From positions 310,001 to 374,000 of the forward strand of contig JAMKCF010000084.1 of assembly GCA_023634235.1 (NCBI GenBank): DNA of 64,000 nt. The letters run 5' to 3'. Shown here one piece after another: positions 21,966 through 34,003 of the stretch. Source of the stretch: Pisaster brevispinus. Taxonomy: Eukaryota; Echinodermata; Asteroidea; Forcipulatida; Asteriidae. Numbering within the stretch: position 1 is the first letter of the stretch; every line of letters begins with the position of its first letter. The notes beneath the pieces were generated by a model. That model had not been told where the DNA came from and did no database searches. It saw only the letters and a program-made list of their open reading frames with translations. The position numbers and the translations under genes are program-made.

Positions 21966-22651
21966 CAGTCGACTCTCGTTAATACGAGATCGGAAGATAC
22001 GAGACGCCGGTTAATACGAGAACACGGATATTACAAGGTATTTTTGCGGCCCCATGATGACAAAATGTATTGTTTTTCGTACTTTTAAAGCGAGATCGGA
22101 AAAATATTGTTGCGTAAAAGCTTACCGTTCAGTCAGATAAGTTTCTGAAATTACATGCTTGTTGCCAAACTATTTATTGGATCGGACTGGCTACACGGTT
22201 CCATCCGATCCGAAAATCAGAAACATTACGCTGGTAACATATGCTTGAAATACTACTTCGCCTACACGCCTAGCGGCTACCAGCGAAAACAACGTTCAGC
22301 ATAGGCGCTACGCAGTATCGAATCTGTCACATCATGGACACATGAACGGCAAGTTTGACATGACTTTGCTATGATTTTTATTTTGAGTTATACAAAATAT
22401 TCAATTTCCATGATCGTAGTCAACAAAATTGCATTAATCATTAATATTTTTGTGTACAGGATGCTCGTAAGAACTGTAGCCAACCGCTCTGTTCTAGCCT
22501 AGACACGTGTGTAGTGCATGCACTATGACGACGTGTGTATACAGTACATGTTATTGTACGTGTAAATAGTGCGCTGCGTTTAAGACGAGGTTCGGATAAT
22601 ACGAGGAAAACGGGCCAGTCCGGCGGACCTCGTATTAACGGGAGTCGACTG
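21966..22651. mobile_element. pogo/Tigger-like MITE inside the array
   Basis: The ends are CAGTCGACTCTCGTTAATAC at left and the inverted CAGTCGACTCCCGTTAATAC at right. A TA duplication flanks it (21964-21965, 22652-22653). The empty site is visible in the other units as 'gacaatgtatatgagct'. CAGT...CTCGTTA ends with TA targets are typical of pogo/Tigger (Tc1-mariner) elements. There is no transposase. The insertion happened after the array formed, or at least only in this unit. Confidence 0.92.
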
Positions 22652-25544
22652 TATATGAGCTAAATTGCGGGGCAAATTCACCTCCAACAAACAGCTAGAC
22701 ACAGATGAAAGTGTCTATTCGGAAATTAAATTCAGCTCTCACACACTATATTCTGACAAGTGGCAAGCAACATCAAAACCCTGCAGGAGGAAAGGCCATC
22801 ATTTCGAGTTGGAACGCAGACCCGAGGCCAGTAATTTTAGAGTCTGGCCAGTAAACTAATGACTAGACCAGTCAGAATGTCTTTAAAAATTTGTCAGTTG
22901 CAAATTATACAAAAAGTACATGTACATCACTAAGTAGTAACTTGAGGAAGAAAGATATAAATCCACTGTTAACTTTGAGTCAATCTGCTAAGTATCTTCT
23001 AACTCTGTTATTGAACTACCCACCCCATAAGACAAATGAAATCACTCTTGTGTCAGTGCTTGTTCAGATAAAAACAGTTTACATGTTAAACTGTGAAGAT
23101 AATGGATTTCTCTCTTTATTTTTGGTCTTGTAACAGAAATTCTTGTCAAGTGCATATTTTAAGCAACATGCAAGCCCTGCATTCTTCTGGATTTCACCAA
23201 CAAATTCAAGCCCTGGAACAAGGGGCGAATTCCATAGGGCTTTTCAAGCTGACTACCGTCAGAAAAAAATATGGGGAAGAAGAAACCTCCTGAAAACTGA
23301 ACTGTTGATTTAGTTCACAAACTCTCTCTTCTACCAGATCTACTAATCCTGTATTATACCTTTAATAATACTCAATCGTACCTTTTCATGAGCCGTGGGA
23401 TGAAGAGCCGACACAGACAGCACAAACTCACAAAGAAATAGCTGTGCCTACTGGACAAAGACAATTCAAAAGAACACATATGAAAAAGTTGGAAATAATT
23501 AAGATCTGGGAAGAAACTGCAGACACAGATTTTGTAAGTATAACTTTTTTGTTTAGGACTGTGGCAAGTCAAGATAAAATGGTATATGCACACACAAGTG
23601 GCAAGTGGGCAATTGGTAGCAGGAGGGACTGACCAGAGATCAGTGATGACGTCTGACCAAATCAAGTTTTTTTTTTACACTTGGTCACTTAACTCCTATG
23701 GATTTTCAAATTATAAGTTTGCCTCCTCTGCTCGAAATCCAATCTGGATTGGGCCTGACCCATAATCTGACTATGCATTCATCCCTTGTTCTGTTCTACA
23801 ATAATTAGTGGAGTGTTGTGGCCTAGCGGTCCAGTGATGCAGACCTCACAGAACAGACTGGGCTTGTTATCATAACAACACAAAAGGACACTTTAAATGT
23901 GGTTCCATTAGCCTGCATCGCCTGCATATGTTATGATCTGAAAGTCTTCAAACTATAAGTGAATGTCAAAAACTCAAAAAGCCTGAACTTTCTCAGGTGC
24001 AATCGAGAATTCAAACAAGATCCCACTGATATAAGACTTGATTCATTAAGGAAATTATCAATAAACTTCAAATATTGATAGGGTTTAACAAACGTCAAGA
24101 GTCAAGTTCGGAAGTGTTCGATTTCAAGAGAAGATCTTATACGTGAACACCCACTCTGAGGTCAAGCTGCCAACATTTTCATCTTGCAGACTAGGAAATT
24201 TTCTACAACATGGTGATATGAAGAACATGGGGGAAAACCTAAAATAATCGGGGAGATTTTCAAATTTGTTTATCTGAACATGGAAAGATGGATTTATTTT
24301 CAAGGAACTATGTGCAAAAACAGGGAGAGTTGGCTGCTCTAAGGATGGCAAAAAAACAGTTCTTTGACAATGTATATGAGCTAAATTGCGGGGCAAATTC
24401 ACCTCTAACAAACAGCTAGACACAGACGAAAGTGTCTATTCGGAAATTAAATTCAGCTCTCACACACTTAATTCTGACAAGTGGCAAGCAACATCAAAAC
24501 CCTGCAGGAGCAAAGGCCATCAATTCGAGTTGAAACACAGACTCGAGGCCAGTAATTTTAGAGTCTGACCAGAAAACTAATGACCAGACCAGTCCAAAGA
24601 TCTTATAAAATTTGTACCTTTTCATGAGCCGTGGGATGAAGAGCCGACACAGACAGCACAAACTCATGAAGAAATAGCTGTGCCTACTGGACAAAGACAA
24701 TTCAAAAGAACACATAGGAAAAGTTTGGAAATAATTAAGTTCTGGGAAGAAACTGCAGACACAGATTTTGTAAGTGTAACTTTTTGTTTAGGACTGTGGC
24801 AAGTCAAGATAGAATTGTATTATGCACACACAAGTGGCAAGTGGGCAATTGGTAGCAGGAGGGACTGACCAGAGATCAGTGATGACGTCTAACCAAATCA
24901 AGTTTTTTTCACACTCGGTCACTTAACTCCAACGGATTTTGAAATTAAAATCCAGTGATGCAGACCTCACAGAACAGACTGCCTTGTTATCAGAACAACA
25001 CAAAAGGACACTTTAATTGTGGTTCCATTAGCCTGCATCGCCTGCATATGTTATGATCTGAAAGTCTCCAAACTATAAGTGAATGGCAAAAACTCAAAAA
25101 GCCTGAACTTTCTCAGGTGCAATCAAGGAAATTATCAATAAACTTCAAATATTGATAGGGTTCAACAAGCGTCAAGAATTAAGTTAGGAAGTGTTATACC
25201 TTTTATAATACTCAATTGTACCTTTTCATGGGCCATGGGATGTAGAGGCGACACACACAGCACAAACTCATGAAGAAATAGCTGTGCCAATAGGCATGAC
25301 TGGACAAAGACAATTCAGAAGAACACATATAAAAAGTTTGGAAATAATTATGTTCTGGGAAGAAACTGTATAACTTTTTCTTTAGGACTGTGGCAAGTCA
25401 ATGTAGAATGGTATATGCACACAAGCGGCAAGTTGGCAATTGGTAGCAGGAGGGACTGACCAGAGCAGAGTCAGCGATCAGAAGAAACCTACCGAAAACT
25501 GAACTGTTGATTTAGTTCACAAAATGTCTCTGAGAACTGGAATT

Positions 25545-26560
25545 CATAGATGATAATAGAGATGAATAAAGTTATATTATTCCGTGCTGCAGACATAATT
25601 TCCAAACCAGACTAAACCAGAATGAGTGCTCCCGACTTGACTAATATTAGCATTCTCGCCACTGTCTTCACTGACAAACGTTGCTGCCGTCACTGTTTAG
25701 TGTTTGTTTTCTCCCAAAAGTTGTAATGATATTGTAACCTTGTCCGCAGAGAAACAAACCTAACTGCACAAACGAACATGATAAACCGTAGAATAAGAGT
25801 AGAATAAAGTGAAATTTACCTGAACATTCGCACACATGCAGTGCCTACATCTTCAATCATTCGAAGGCTGCATTCAAAATGAAGAAGAAGAACAACAACA
25901 ACAAAAACGTAGACAGAAACCCGAGGTGTCATCTTGTCTTCGCAAAGCAAAATAATGCTGGAGAAACCCCGCGAAAATTCCAAATGCTAGTTTTTTGCTG
26001 TGAGGGCGCTGTACAATAAAACAAGCTACATGACCATTAAAAATTACGTCACTATAATGCAACGTCAGTACGTCATCAAAGTAAGCGCAAAATGAAGGGG
26101 GGGGGGGTACTTCAAACATTTGAGAAACTAGTCATCATTGATCTTGCAACTTTTCTGAATTCAGTAATTAAGATTAAATAAGTAAAAGTAAAATAATATG
26201 CATGTTATCGTAATCTGAAAACTGCACATGTTTACACAAAGACAAATTTAACCACTTTCGTCATTCAAGAACTAATAATAGTTTTTATGCGGATGAAAAT
26301 ATGTTGTCAATCTTAAATTTGTAATCGACAACCTTTACGTTAATTAAATTAACAAATTAAATTGGAAGTGTCCAAATTCAACTACTCTTGCAATGATAGT
26401 CTCAGAGCGGGTTTCTTTTTCACTATTGCCATGATGGGGACTTCTGAACTTATCAAAAAGTTGTTTTCCTTTTTCTAGTTTTTCGTTGGAATAATAATAA
26501 TAAATTTAATATTAACATCAATATTTTTTTCCCAACAATAATATTTTTCTTTTAACCACT
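25545..26560. other. No gene seen
   Basis: AT-rich intergenic sequence with a G run at 26097-26107 and A/T-rich simple sequence near 26490. Short ORFs only. Confidence 0.4.
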
Positions 26561-26599
26561 TGTCGTACCTTTTAATTATTTTTGTATGAACGCATCCAA

Positions 26600-27560
26600 T
26601 TGTGTATGTGTTCAATAAACTATAAAATATCGAAAAGAAAAGTAGTTTACTCAACCGCGTTATGTAATTGTGCGTGTTATGGATGGAAAATGGCGTATGT
26701 AACTGTGCTACTAACCACTAATCAATGGACCAAATTTGCCAGCTCAAAAATTTGGTATGTTCAGTTTGACAGTTTTCAAGATTCTGGGCTTAAACTTACA
26801 CTTTTACTTATAACGAAGAGTACATTCTTACAGGTAGGCCTAGTTGTTACTCAACCGCATAAGGCAAATGTACGTGAGACGCAAATGACATCTGCGTAGA
26901 TGTGGTTAATTAACAGCTGATTAGTGGACCCAAATATTAACCAACTCCAAAATTTGGTGCCCAGTGTAACACTCGTTTAATGAGATTGAACCGGCTGCTT
27001 CAGAATACCCATTTGTCTTAGTCAGAATTCATGTAAGAGCATTTTGAGCAGTTTGAATATTGTCCGATCGAACTCAGATTGAACCAGCAGTTCAAAGAGG
27101 CAGTTGACTAATTAAAGTGCATGGGCCATTTTGCGTGTTATAGATGGAGAATGGCGTCTGTATAACTGTACTTAATTAACCACTGATTACTGGACCAATT
27201 AAGCTACTTCTAAAAAGTGGTGTACCCAGGTTATAACAGTCTTCAAGAACCTGGGCTTCTTCTTTTTTTTACTGATAATGAAGGATACAATTTTTTTTAA
27301 AGGTAGTTTTACTCAACCGCATGTGCATTGTACCTGCTATAGATAGAAAATAGCTTCTGTAAAACTGTATTTAACCACTAATTAGTGAACCAAATAAGGC
27401 AGCTCAAAAATAGCCACAACTATATACAGACACCATTTCCATTTATAATGCCTGTGCTTTTGAGTCAACTACCTTTCTGAAAAGAATTTGTACCCTTCAT
27501 TATGAATAGAAGCTGGCTAATTTGGCTCACTAATTTGTGGTTAATTAACCACAGTTTTTC
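26600..27560. repeat. Cluster of a diverged ~230-460-bp repeat
   Basis: The phrase 'actcaaccgc' recurs near 26650, 26852 and 27312, each followed by 'ggaaaatggcg'- or 'gatagaaaatagc'-like text and 'taaccact(a/g)at(t/c)a'. An inverted segment closes the cluster near 27480-27550 and another inverted copy lies at 6480-6640. Looks like a decayed palindromic element. Confidence 0.5.
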
Positions 27561-28630
27561 AGATGCCATTTTTACTATTTGCCTATTTATGCAGGGACTA
27601 TACTTTTTTGCAAAAGAATCTTTAAAAGGATGTAAGAGCTATAAAAAGTGGCTCAACGTATTGTAAGAGCTCATCCCAATCTGCCAGAAGGGGAGCAGAC
27701 TACCCGCTAAACTCAGAGACAAACAAATTACTCCAAAATGGAAACAGAAATGCAGGTACTCGCTCACCTTGTAATTCTCCCCCAAAGGGAACATAACAAA
27801 ATACAATATTATAAATATAAAGTCAATTAATAAAGCAAAACAAAGCAATTGGCAGAGATGAGGGAATTTATGAGGACCCTCCTCACTTAATTAACAGTTA
27901 ATGTAGAGACAAGGGAAGGAGGCCGGCCTTCTATTTAAAATTATTTCTGGAATAAAGTTATGCTTTGATACAGATACTCACAAATAGCTGTATGACCCTA
28001 TCCCTCCCTACTGAAATGCATTTGGAGCATGGCCAGAGTCATGCTTCGTACAAAATAAAGAAAAATAACAAAGAAAATAAATGTGCTCTTGATCTCACTT
28101 GCTTAAAGCTAAAATGAAAAAGAGAATGAGCCTAAAGGTCGAGACTTCACACTTAACTTTTCACTATAAATATTCTAACAACCAAGTTGGAGGAGACAAT
28201 TGAACATTGAGGACGCACTTGGGTTCCCTACTTTACGACCACGCGACCCGAGTGGTCCGTAAAAACAAACAAGTGCGACCTAGAAAGGATTTATGAAAAT
28301 GACATTTATATATGATTAAGATTTTAAGATTTATTAAAATTGACAAACTTCGTGACTTGAAGGTTAAATTACAGAGTCATTACAATAGTAAAAAATCGAT
28401 AAGACATACTTTTTTTTAAGGACACCTAAATAGCAAAAAATAGATAACAAAAACAGATTGCACACTCGCCTTTCAAACAAAAACAGAACCACATAAACAA
28501 AAGAAACACCTCACTGTAGTTTAAAAGGGAAATGGAATAATTAACAGGGACATAAATGTTTCAATAAAACAAAATTAAATAAGAACCTCACTCAGACCAC
28601 CACACACAATAAAATGGAGAAATAATTAAG

Positions 28631-29040
28631 AATTAATTAAACCTATGAAATAAGGAACAGGGCTATTTTTAAAACGACTGGATCTGGTGGGGATGGTTGA
28701 AACATGATGACTATTTCGGAGGTTTCGACCATGACTCTCATGCCTGGTAGGGGGAAGGAGGTCTTTAGTGTGAGGGTTATTAGCAAGTTCATTAGCAAAA
28801 CGCCTGCAGTGTGCCTCTCTCCTACCAGCCAGAGAGTCAAGGCCAAGCGATGAAAGAGCAGAGTCATACCAATAATAACTATTACCCAACATAATTTGAC
28901 GGTCAAAAACATTTATGTGAGGTGTAAGCCAAGGCTTGTCATTAACATGGCTCTTGTAGCTTTTAAAGGGAAAATAAGAAACCATGGCTGAATCAAGCAA
29001 CTTGTCAAAAATATCAACCTTGATTTTCATTGATTTACAC
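28631..29040 (-). mobile_element. Non-LTR retrotransposon fragment, internally deleted
   Basis: One 134-codon frame fuses two parts of a LINE ORF2. The first part, VDIFDKLLDSAMVSYFPFKS then SHVNDKPWLTPHI, is the linker between endonuclease and reverse transcriptase, with the conserved NDKPWLTP. The second, LDSLAGRREAHCRRFANELA with RFKNSPVPYFIGLIN, is the C-terminal tail of many CR1/L2/Jockey-like elements. The RT domain between them is missing, so a deletion joined them in frame. Not functional. Confidence 0.75.
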
Positions 29041-29522
29041 CTTTAAACTATATATGCACCTCAAACTCACAATTTGACTTACTTGTGATATTCATACACA
29101 AGAAAATTATACATAAACAGTCCCTCACACATAAGGAAAATACACTGTATATATTCATACACACTGAAAGTAACAATATGACCAGACATTAAATCAGTTC
29201 TTCTAAATACAAATATGCATGAATAAAACATTCTCAGCAAAAAACTTACTACAAATTGGCTCTAAAAATCATGGAAAAGCTACTACACACACAAAAATAG
29301 ATAGTGGCCTGACATTTCGACCCTAGCAGACTCTTTCTTGAAGGCTAAATGACAAGACTACAAACATAAAAAGTGGAGTGGAGATAGACGTTAGAGATGA
29401 AAGCACACAGAGAAAGCAGGAGGATGAACAAAAAGGAGGGTAACAAAAGGGGGTGGGGGTGGGGGAGGGGCTAGTTTGACCACAAGAGGAACGAATACAA
29501 AAGACAAAATAAATGATGTATA

Positions 29523-30312
29523 TTCGGTTTGCGGTAATCACCGTGTGTATATCTACTAGCTGTGTAGATTTGTTCTTAAAGAACTAGGTCTTGCTTCTTA
29601 TTTTATTTTTATTCTACTGCCGCAGAAAAGATTTGGAAATCGGGAGACTACTTCGGGAGACTACTTAGTTCTGAAAAGAACTGTCCAGCTTATTAGCTAC
29701 TACCTGGGCAGAGGGTAGGAAATCGGCCGGGACTACTACTTTAGCTTCATAGTGGATAGGATCCAGGGGACTTCTCCCTATTGACTTTACTGCCACGGAG
29801 TGAGTTCTTAATTGGTCTCAACGTTTCGACTAGCTTGCTCTAGTCATCGTCAGGAGACGATGACTAGAGCAAGCTAGTCAAAACCGACAAGCTTGCTCTA
29901 GTCATCGTCCGGAGATGATGACTAAAGCAAGCTAGTCTAAACCGACAAGCTTGCTCTAGTCATCGTCCGGAGACGATGACTAGAGCAAGCTAGTCTACGT
30001 GTTGAGACCAATTAAGAACTCACTCCGCGGCAATGAAGTTAATACTGAGAAGTCCCCTCGATCCGATCCACTGTGAAGCCAAAGTAGTAGTCCCGGCCGA
30101 TTTCCTACCCACCGCCCAGGTAGTAGCTAATAAGCTGAACAGTTCTTTTCAGAACCAAGTAGTCTCCCGAAGTAGTCTCCCGAAGTAGTCTCCCGATTTC
30201 CAAATCTACTCTGCGGCAGTAGAGTAAAAAATGTTTAAAAAGCAAGACCTAGTTCTTTAAGAATAAATCTACATAGCTAGTAGATATACATACGGTGTTA
30301 ATGCAAACTGAA
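29523..30312. mobile_element. Foldback element, copy 2
   Basis: Inverted ends TTCGGTTTGCGGTAATCACC at left and the counterpart ending AAACTGAA at right, with TATA on both sides as a possible target duplication. The arms carry the same 'tattagctactacctgggc' and 'ggtctcaacg' text as copy 1. The centre holds three tandem hairpins (29828-29995). Confidence 0.85.
29828..29995. repeat. Tandem array of three hairpins, period 58 bp
   Basis: Each 52-bp unit is a near-perfect inverted repeat: GAC(T/A)AGCTTGCTCTAGTC + ATCGTC, a 4-nt loop (agga/cgga), and the complement. Units start at 29828, 29886 and 29944 with 6-bp spacers (aaaacc/taaacc). Arms are 24 bp. Confidence 0.95.
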
Positions 30313-30818
30313 TATACATTGATACCTCATCATGCAAAGCCTCAAAAAGTATAAAATAAATAACTATTATCTCAAAGAAAGCAAATGCATGAGTGCTTGA
30401 TCGAAGAACATTGAATATATAGCATGACACTGGATGGGCAAGAAGGCATAAGTTAACTAACACACAGGGCCCACTAATCATCATCATTCACACAACAAAC
30501 TCACAAACCTATGCCTCCAAGTCAAATCCCACCAGCCAAACCGCAGTCAACACCCCCATGCATTCCATTTCAAGTAATCTACATCATTATTATTCCTATT
30601 AATATTACAATATGAACCTGGTCGGACAACAAGCAGATAATAAACTATACCAAAAATAAAGACATGTAGACTGACCACTACCTGTACTAGTAGTAATTTT
30701 GTACTGATAGCCATAATTCAGTTCATACATGGAAAAAGCCGCCGTCCAACCACTCTGATGTCCAACACTTTACAGGAAAGTGTCTCTTTCTCTCGAGCTC
30801 TCTGCAATCTTGGAAGCA

Positions 30819-30931
30819 CTACTCATCGTCTGTTTGGAATTTTGCGATGACTTCACTCCCCTCGGTGATCCAAGTGAAAGTATTTGCATCCCCACAGAAG
30901 ACAGACGCTTCATGGGTATCATGTCCTGAAT
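30819..30931 (-). CDS. CUB-like gene, terminal exon C'
   Basis: From acceptor gtgttcag, in the phase left by exon B (one base carried over), it reads SGHDTHEASVFCGDANTFTW, ITEGSEVIAKFQTDDE and TAG (30819-30821). This is the intact counterpart of 10593-10754. The acidic end and in-phase join make it the likely true C-terminus. No domain recognised. The exons upstream of it in this copy (33.1, 33.5 kb) are damaged. Confidence 0.45.
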
Positions 30932-32099
30932 CTGAACACACACAAAAAAAGAAAAGATTTTACTATGTCAGTGGAGCCAGGTTGCAATAGAAATTTTTGT
31001 TGGTGGTGCAATAAGTGAAAGCAAAAAACAATTAAAAGAGATATGACCTTATCGCGTGGAGCAAAATGTGTGCTTGCTATAGCGTGTTAGATATGACCTT
31101 TTGACCTGTCAAGTTACGACCTAGTGTTTTTTTTTAGAACTTTAAAGCACGTTTGCCCAAAACAAGGCTAAAAGTAACTCTTGGTTTTGGGGGTTACGTA
31201 CAAGACAAAAAACATTCAATATGAGAATAACTCAGGGAGCTAAAGGAGGATTTGCGTCTGAAATCAGTTTAGATTGTAGGATGGAGAGAAATGTTGATTT
31301 AACAGGTAAGGAGTTCCAAAGAGATGTACATGGAATAAAGCTGTTGGATTGCTTTTTGTTCTACATCTCAGCCAAGCAAGATTAACAAGCAGAAAGCCTG
31401 GTTTAACACTCAAACATCCTGATAGGAGGAACCAGGTCGGACACACAGGTAGCACGTTTACCTTGCAAACATCCGTGTAAAAGACAGAGGCTGGCTACAG
31501 ACCTTCTGTGGGAAAGCAGTTGTAGTTTTGATCCCATGCCTTCACCAACAAGATTAACAAATACAGTGCGCTTCTGATTCTATCTTAATAATTGAAATCG
31601 AAAGACATTTTTTTCAGCTGTCAAATCAGTTGGAGACAAATTAACGGTAAAACCCTGTTCTTACCTCAATGAAGTCCTTCGTGCATTGCAGAATGGACTC
31701 AAGTTTGAGTTGACTAAAGGAAAGCATCACGTACTGCCATGGGACGTCAGTTTGACAATGATTGTTGAAAGCACAGAAGGGAGTTGTTTTGTAACGGGTT
31801 CTGGAAGCGTTGCTCGGTGATTGGATGATTCCAGTCTCTGATGTCAGCGTTATCTTTAATTACGACTTTTATGTAGGCGAAAAAAAAAGAAGAAGAGAAC
31901 ATCACAGTGATGATAAGTACAATATAAGTTAGGTACCAGTCGTCATGACGTTTTGGCGGGTCATAACTTGAGTCTACTCAGCATTTTTATACTGCAGATA
32001 GCATTTTTTGTGTGCTAACAGGCTTTATGAAATTAGGCTAAAGGTTCAATCTCTTATACAGATGCTTACCCTAAAAACTATGCTAAACCTTGAAACTAC

Positions 32100-32238
32100 A
32101 CTTTATAACTACACTCTTCTGGAGGGAGAGTAAAGAGGATCTGACAGCCACAGTCTGCTGGAAGGAGGTGTAGTGTAGGCAGGTCTTCGGTCAGAGATAT
32201 GGCAAGGGCTGGCACATGGAAGACGTTGACACACTACG
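32100..32238 (-). pseudogene. CUB-like gene, exon D' fragment
   Basis: Reads CVNVFHVPALAISLTEDLPT, LHLLPADCGCQILFTLPPEE then CSYKV and stop. Shares ADCGCQILFT with 12864-12990. A TAG stands at the acceptor side of this frame. Displaced downstream of A' and B', so not in gene order. Confidence 0.35.
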
Positions 32239-33113
32239 CTGAAATTTGAAAAGTTCAGAGATAATCGGTTTTGAAACTCAACGCTTTTGTCTTGAACCCA
32301 TATCTACAGGATTTCCCACAGAACACACAAACGCTGTTAGCGCCTAACTACGAGAAAACCTGTGTCTTTCTTTGTACTCAACTACTAGTAATATAAGATG
32401 GTAAAGATGACAAAATTAGATATCACATTCAAAAGACTGGTGAGCTCTCTCCAACAGTAATCAGTTTCTTTGGATATGTTTATTTGCAATGCAGCAATAA
32501 CTGCTACTTTGTGACAACATTACCCTGAGCAAATGAAAGGCTTATTTCACAGGATAAATTTAATTTCACATAGTTATCATCACAATGATCTATAGTGATA
32601 CCAGAGGCCCATCATTAGAAAAGACGCAGTGATTTTTGTTGCACATTTGAAAGTCAGATAATTGAACAATTAGGTACCAGGCGTAGCAACCTATTCTATG
32701 ACATTTTGGCTGATAACCTATTTCTGCTCAGCAATTTTATACTGCGCGCATAACATTTTATGTGTGCTATAACAGGCTTAATGAAATTAGGCTACAGGTC
32801 CAATCTCATGTACAGCTGCTTACCTCAAAACTACGCTAAACCTTAAAAACTACACTTTATAACTACACACTGCGTTTTAAATAATGTGACAACATTACCC
32901 TGAGCAAATGAAAGGCTCATTTTAGAGGATGAATTTAATTTCACACAGTGATCATCACAATGATCTATAGTGATACCAGATAAGACACACCATTAGAAAA
33001 GACGCAGTGATTTTGTTGCACCTGTGGAAGTCAGATAAGCCGCGTCAAGTATGAAGGAAAATAAGGTACTTTTACTGCCTACACCGAGATTTAACACCCA
33101 TTTCTCAACAAAC

Positions 33114-33258
33114 ATGGAGAGTCAGGGATCCATGGCAACACCGTATAACAAGCTGAGTATCCTGGAAAGGAGTTTGATTCATCAAAGACAAACTCCAGCA
33201 GGACTTCCCTCCCGATGGATGACCGGTCGATTGGGCAAAGCTGGCCGCACAGGTTGAT
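33114..33258 (-). pseudogene. CUB-like exon B', 5'-truncated
   Basis: Reads NLCGQLCPIDRSSIGREVLL, EFVFDESNSFPGYSACYTVL, PWIPDSP with donor cat|gtttgt. The acceptor and the first residues present in 11770-11941 are missing, replaced by unrelated A/T sequence. Confidence 0.5.
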
Positions 33259-33474
33259 TTGCAAAAAAATGATCAACATTTTTAAAATTAAAAATCTGAG
33301 ATCAATTCAGCATTGTAAGATTGTCTCTGGAACAAATTGATTGAAAATTGCTTTTGTGAACAAAAAAGTGTGGGCAGGTTATAAGAAATTGTTCTCTTAG
33401 CCATCCAAATTCAATGGGAAATATTTGAAACATATTTCACAAGTTGTTTAAATCTTAAGGAGAAAGATTCTGAC

Positions 33475-33630
33475 CTTGAGGAAGTCAGATGTGCAGCTTC
33501 CTGCCAAGTTTTTCCAACTTGAACTCACTGAAAACAATCTGAACCCTGACGTCTAATTGCGAGCGTTTCAGCCACTGACACTTGGCATCTGGTGGATAGT
33601 CCAATGGAAGTTGACAGACAGGAGGTCTCC
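33475..33630 (-). pseudogene. CUB-like exon A', frameshifted
   Basis: Two frames are needed: GDLLSVNF, then CQLPLDYPPDAKCQWLKRSQ, LDVRVQIVFSEFKLE (typical CUB first half), then CTSDFLK at the donor (aag|gtcaga). One base is lost after AACTTCC and the frame shifts again before CTSDFLK. Directly abuts the stop of the acidic exon at 33631. Confidence 0.5.
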
Positions 33631-34003
33631 TCAGTCAGCGACCCCTTCTTTACCAGACGTCGCTCCGTCCGACCCTGCTTCTTCCCCGCCGGACCCCACT
33701 CCTTCAGATGCTGACTCCTTGTTCCCCGATTCAGCATCTGATCTCTGACCCTCACTGCCTGACCCCTGTGCTTCGCTACCTGACCTCTGACCCTCCCCCC
33801 TTGATTCCTCATCACTGTCTGACTGAAGTGCCTTGCTACGAGGTTTACTCTCCCCCTCGGACTCAGACCCAGAAGCTTGATCTTGACCTTTGGATCTTGA
33901 CTTCCTTTCATCAGAGTCGCTGGAGTCCGAGGCGATACGGCGGATGCGACCGCAACTCTTAGACGGTGATGGTTTCTGACTACCGGATGCTTCCTCATTG
34001 TCA
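33631..34003 (-). CDS. Acidic Ser-rich terminal exon, CTR9 C-terminus-like
   Basis: After a good acceptor (cctttttattttag) the exon reads 123 residues rich in Ser, Asp, Glu and Gly: DNEEASGSQKPSPSKSCGRI, RRIASDSSDSDERKSRSKGQ, then runs such as SGSEAQGSGSEGQRSDAESG, ending SGKEGVAD and TGA. CTR9 ends in a tail of exactly this type, and other Paf1 subunits (LEO1, PAF1) have similar tails. Since real CTR9 exons lie downstream on the same strand, at 0.4-3.1 kb, this exon is out of gene order and should belong to another copy or be a translocated piece. The identity rests on composition, so LEO1 or an unrelated acidic protein remains possible. No adjacent upstream exon is found. Confidence 0.5.

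Larger units (their letters stand above)
16885..25540. repeat. 1.72-kb tandem repeat array, ~5 units
   Basis: The same blocks recur at 17204, 18929, 20650, 22665 and 24386, that is 1725, 1721, 2015 and 1721 bp apart; the long interval contains a MITE and lacks part of the unit. Copies 2 and 3 are almost identical; others differ by several percent. Each full unit holds two diverged copies of a 'cctactggacaaa' block, so the unit is itself an old duplication. The last unit degenerates after ~25.2 kb. The array starts right after the 12-bp minisatellite. Confidence 0.93.
27905..33640. repeat. Segmental duplication, copy 2
   Basis: Counterpart of 8118-12480. It has extra internal duplication: the 'gacaacattaccctgagcaaatgaaagg' text of 11.55 kb appears twice here (32.51 and 32.89 kb), and exon D' (32.1 kb) sits downstream of exon A' (33.5 kb), the reverse of the order in copy 1. 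A non-LTR fragment occupies 28.63-29.04 kb. Confidence 0.8.

Noticed and set aside
26582..26899. 105-residue plus-strand ORF
   Set aside because: It lies entirely in a diverged repeat cluster and is not open in the other copies.
29828..29995. CRISPR-like array
   Set aside because: Spacers are only 6 bp, the repeats are palindromic foldback units, and the genome is animal.
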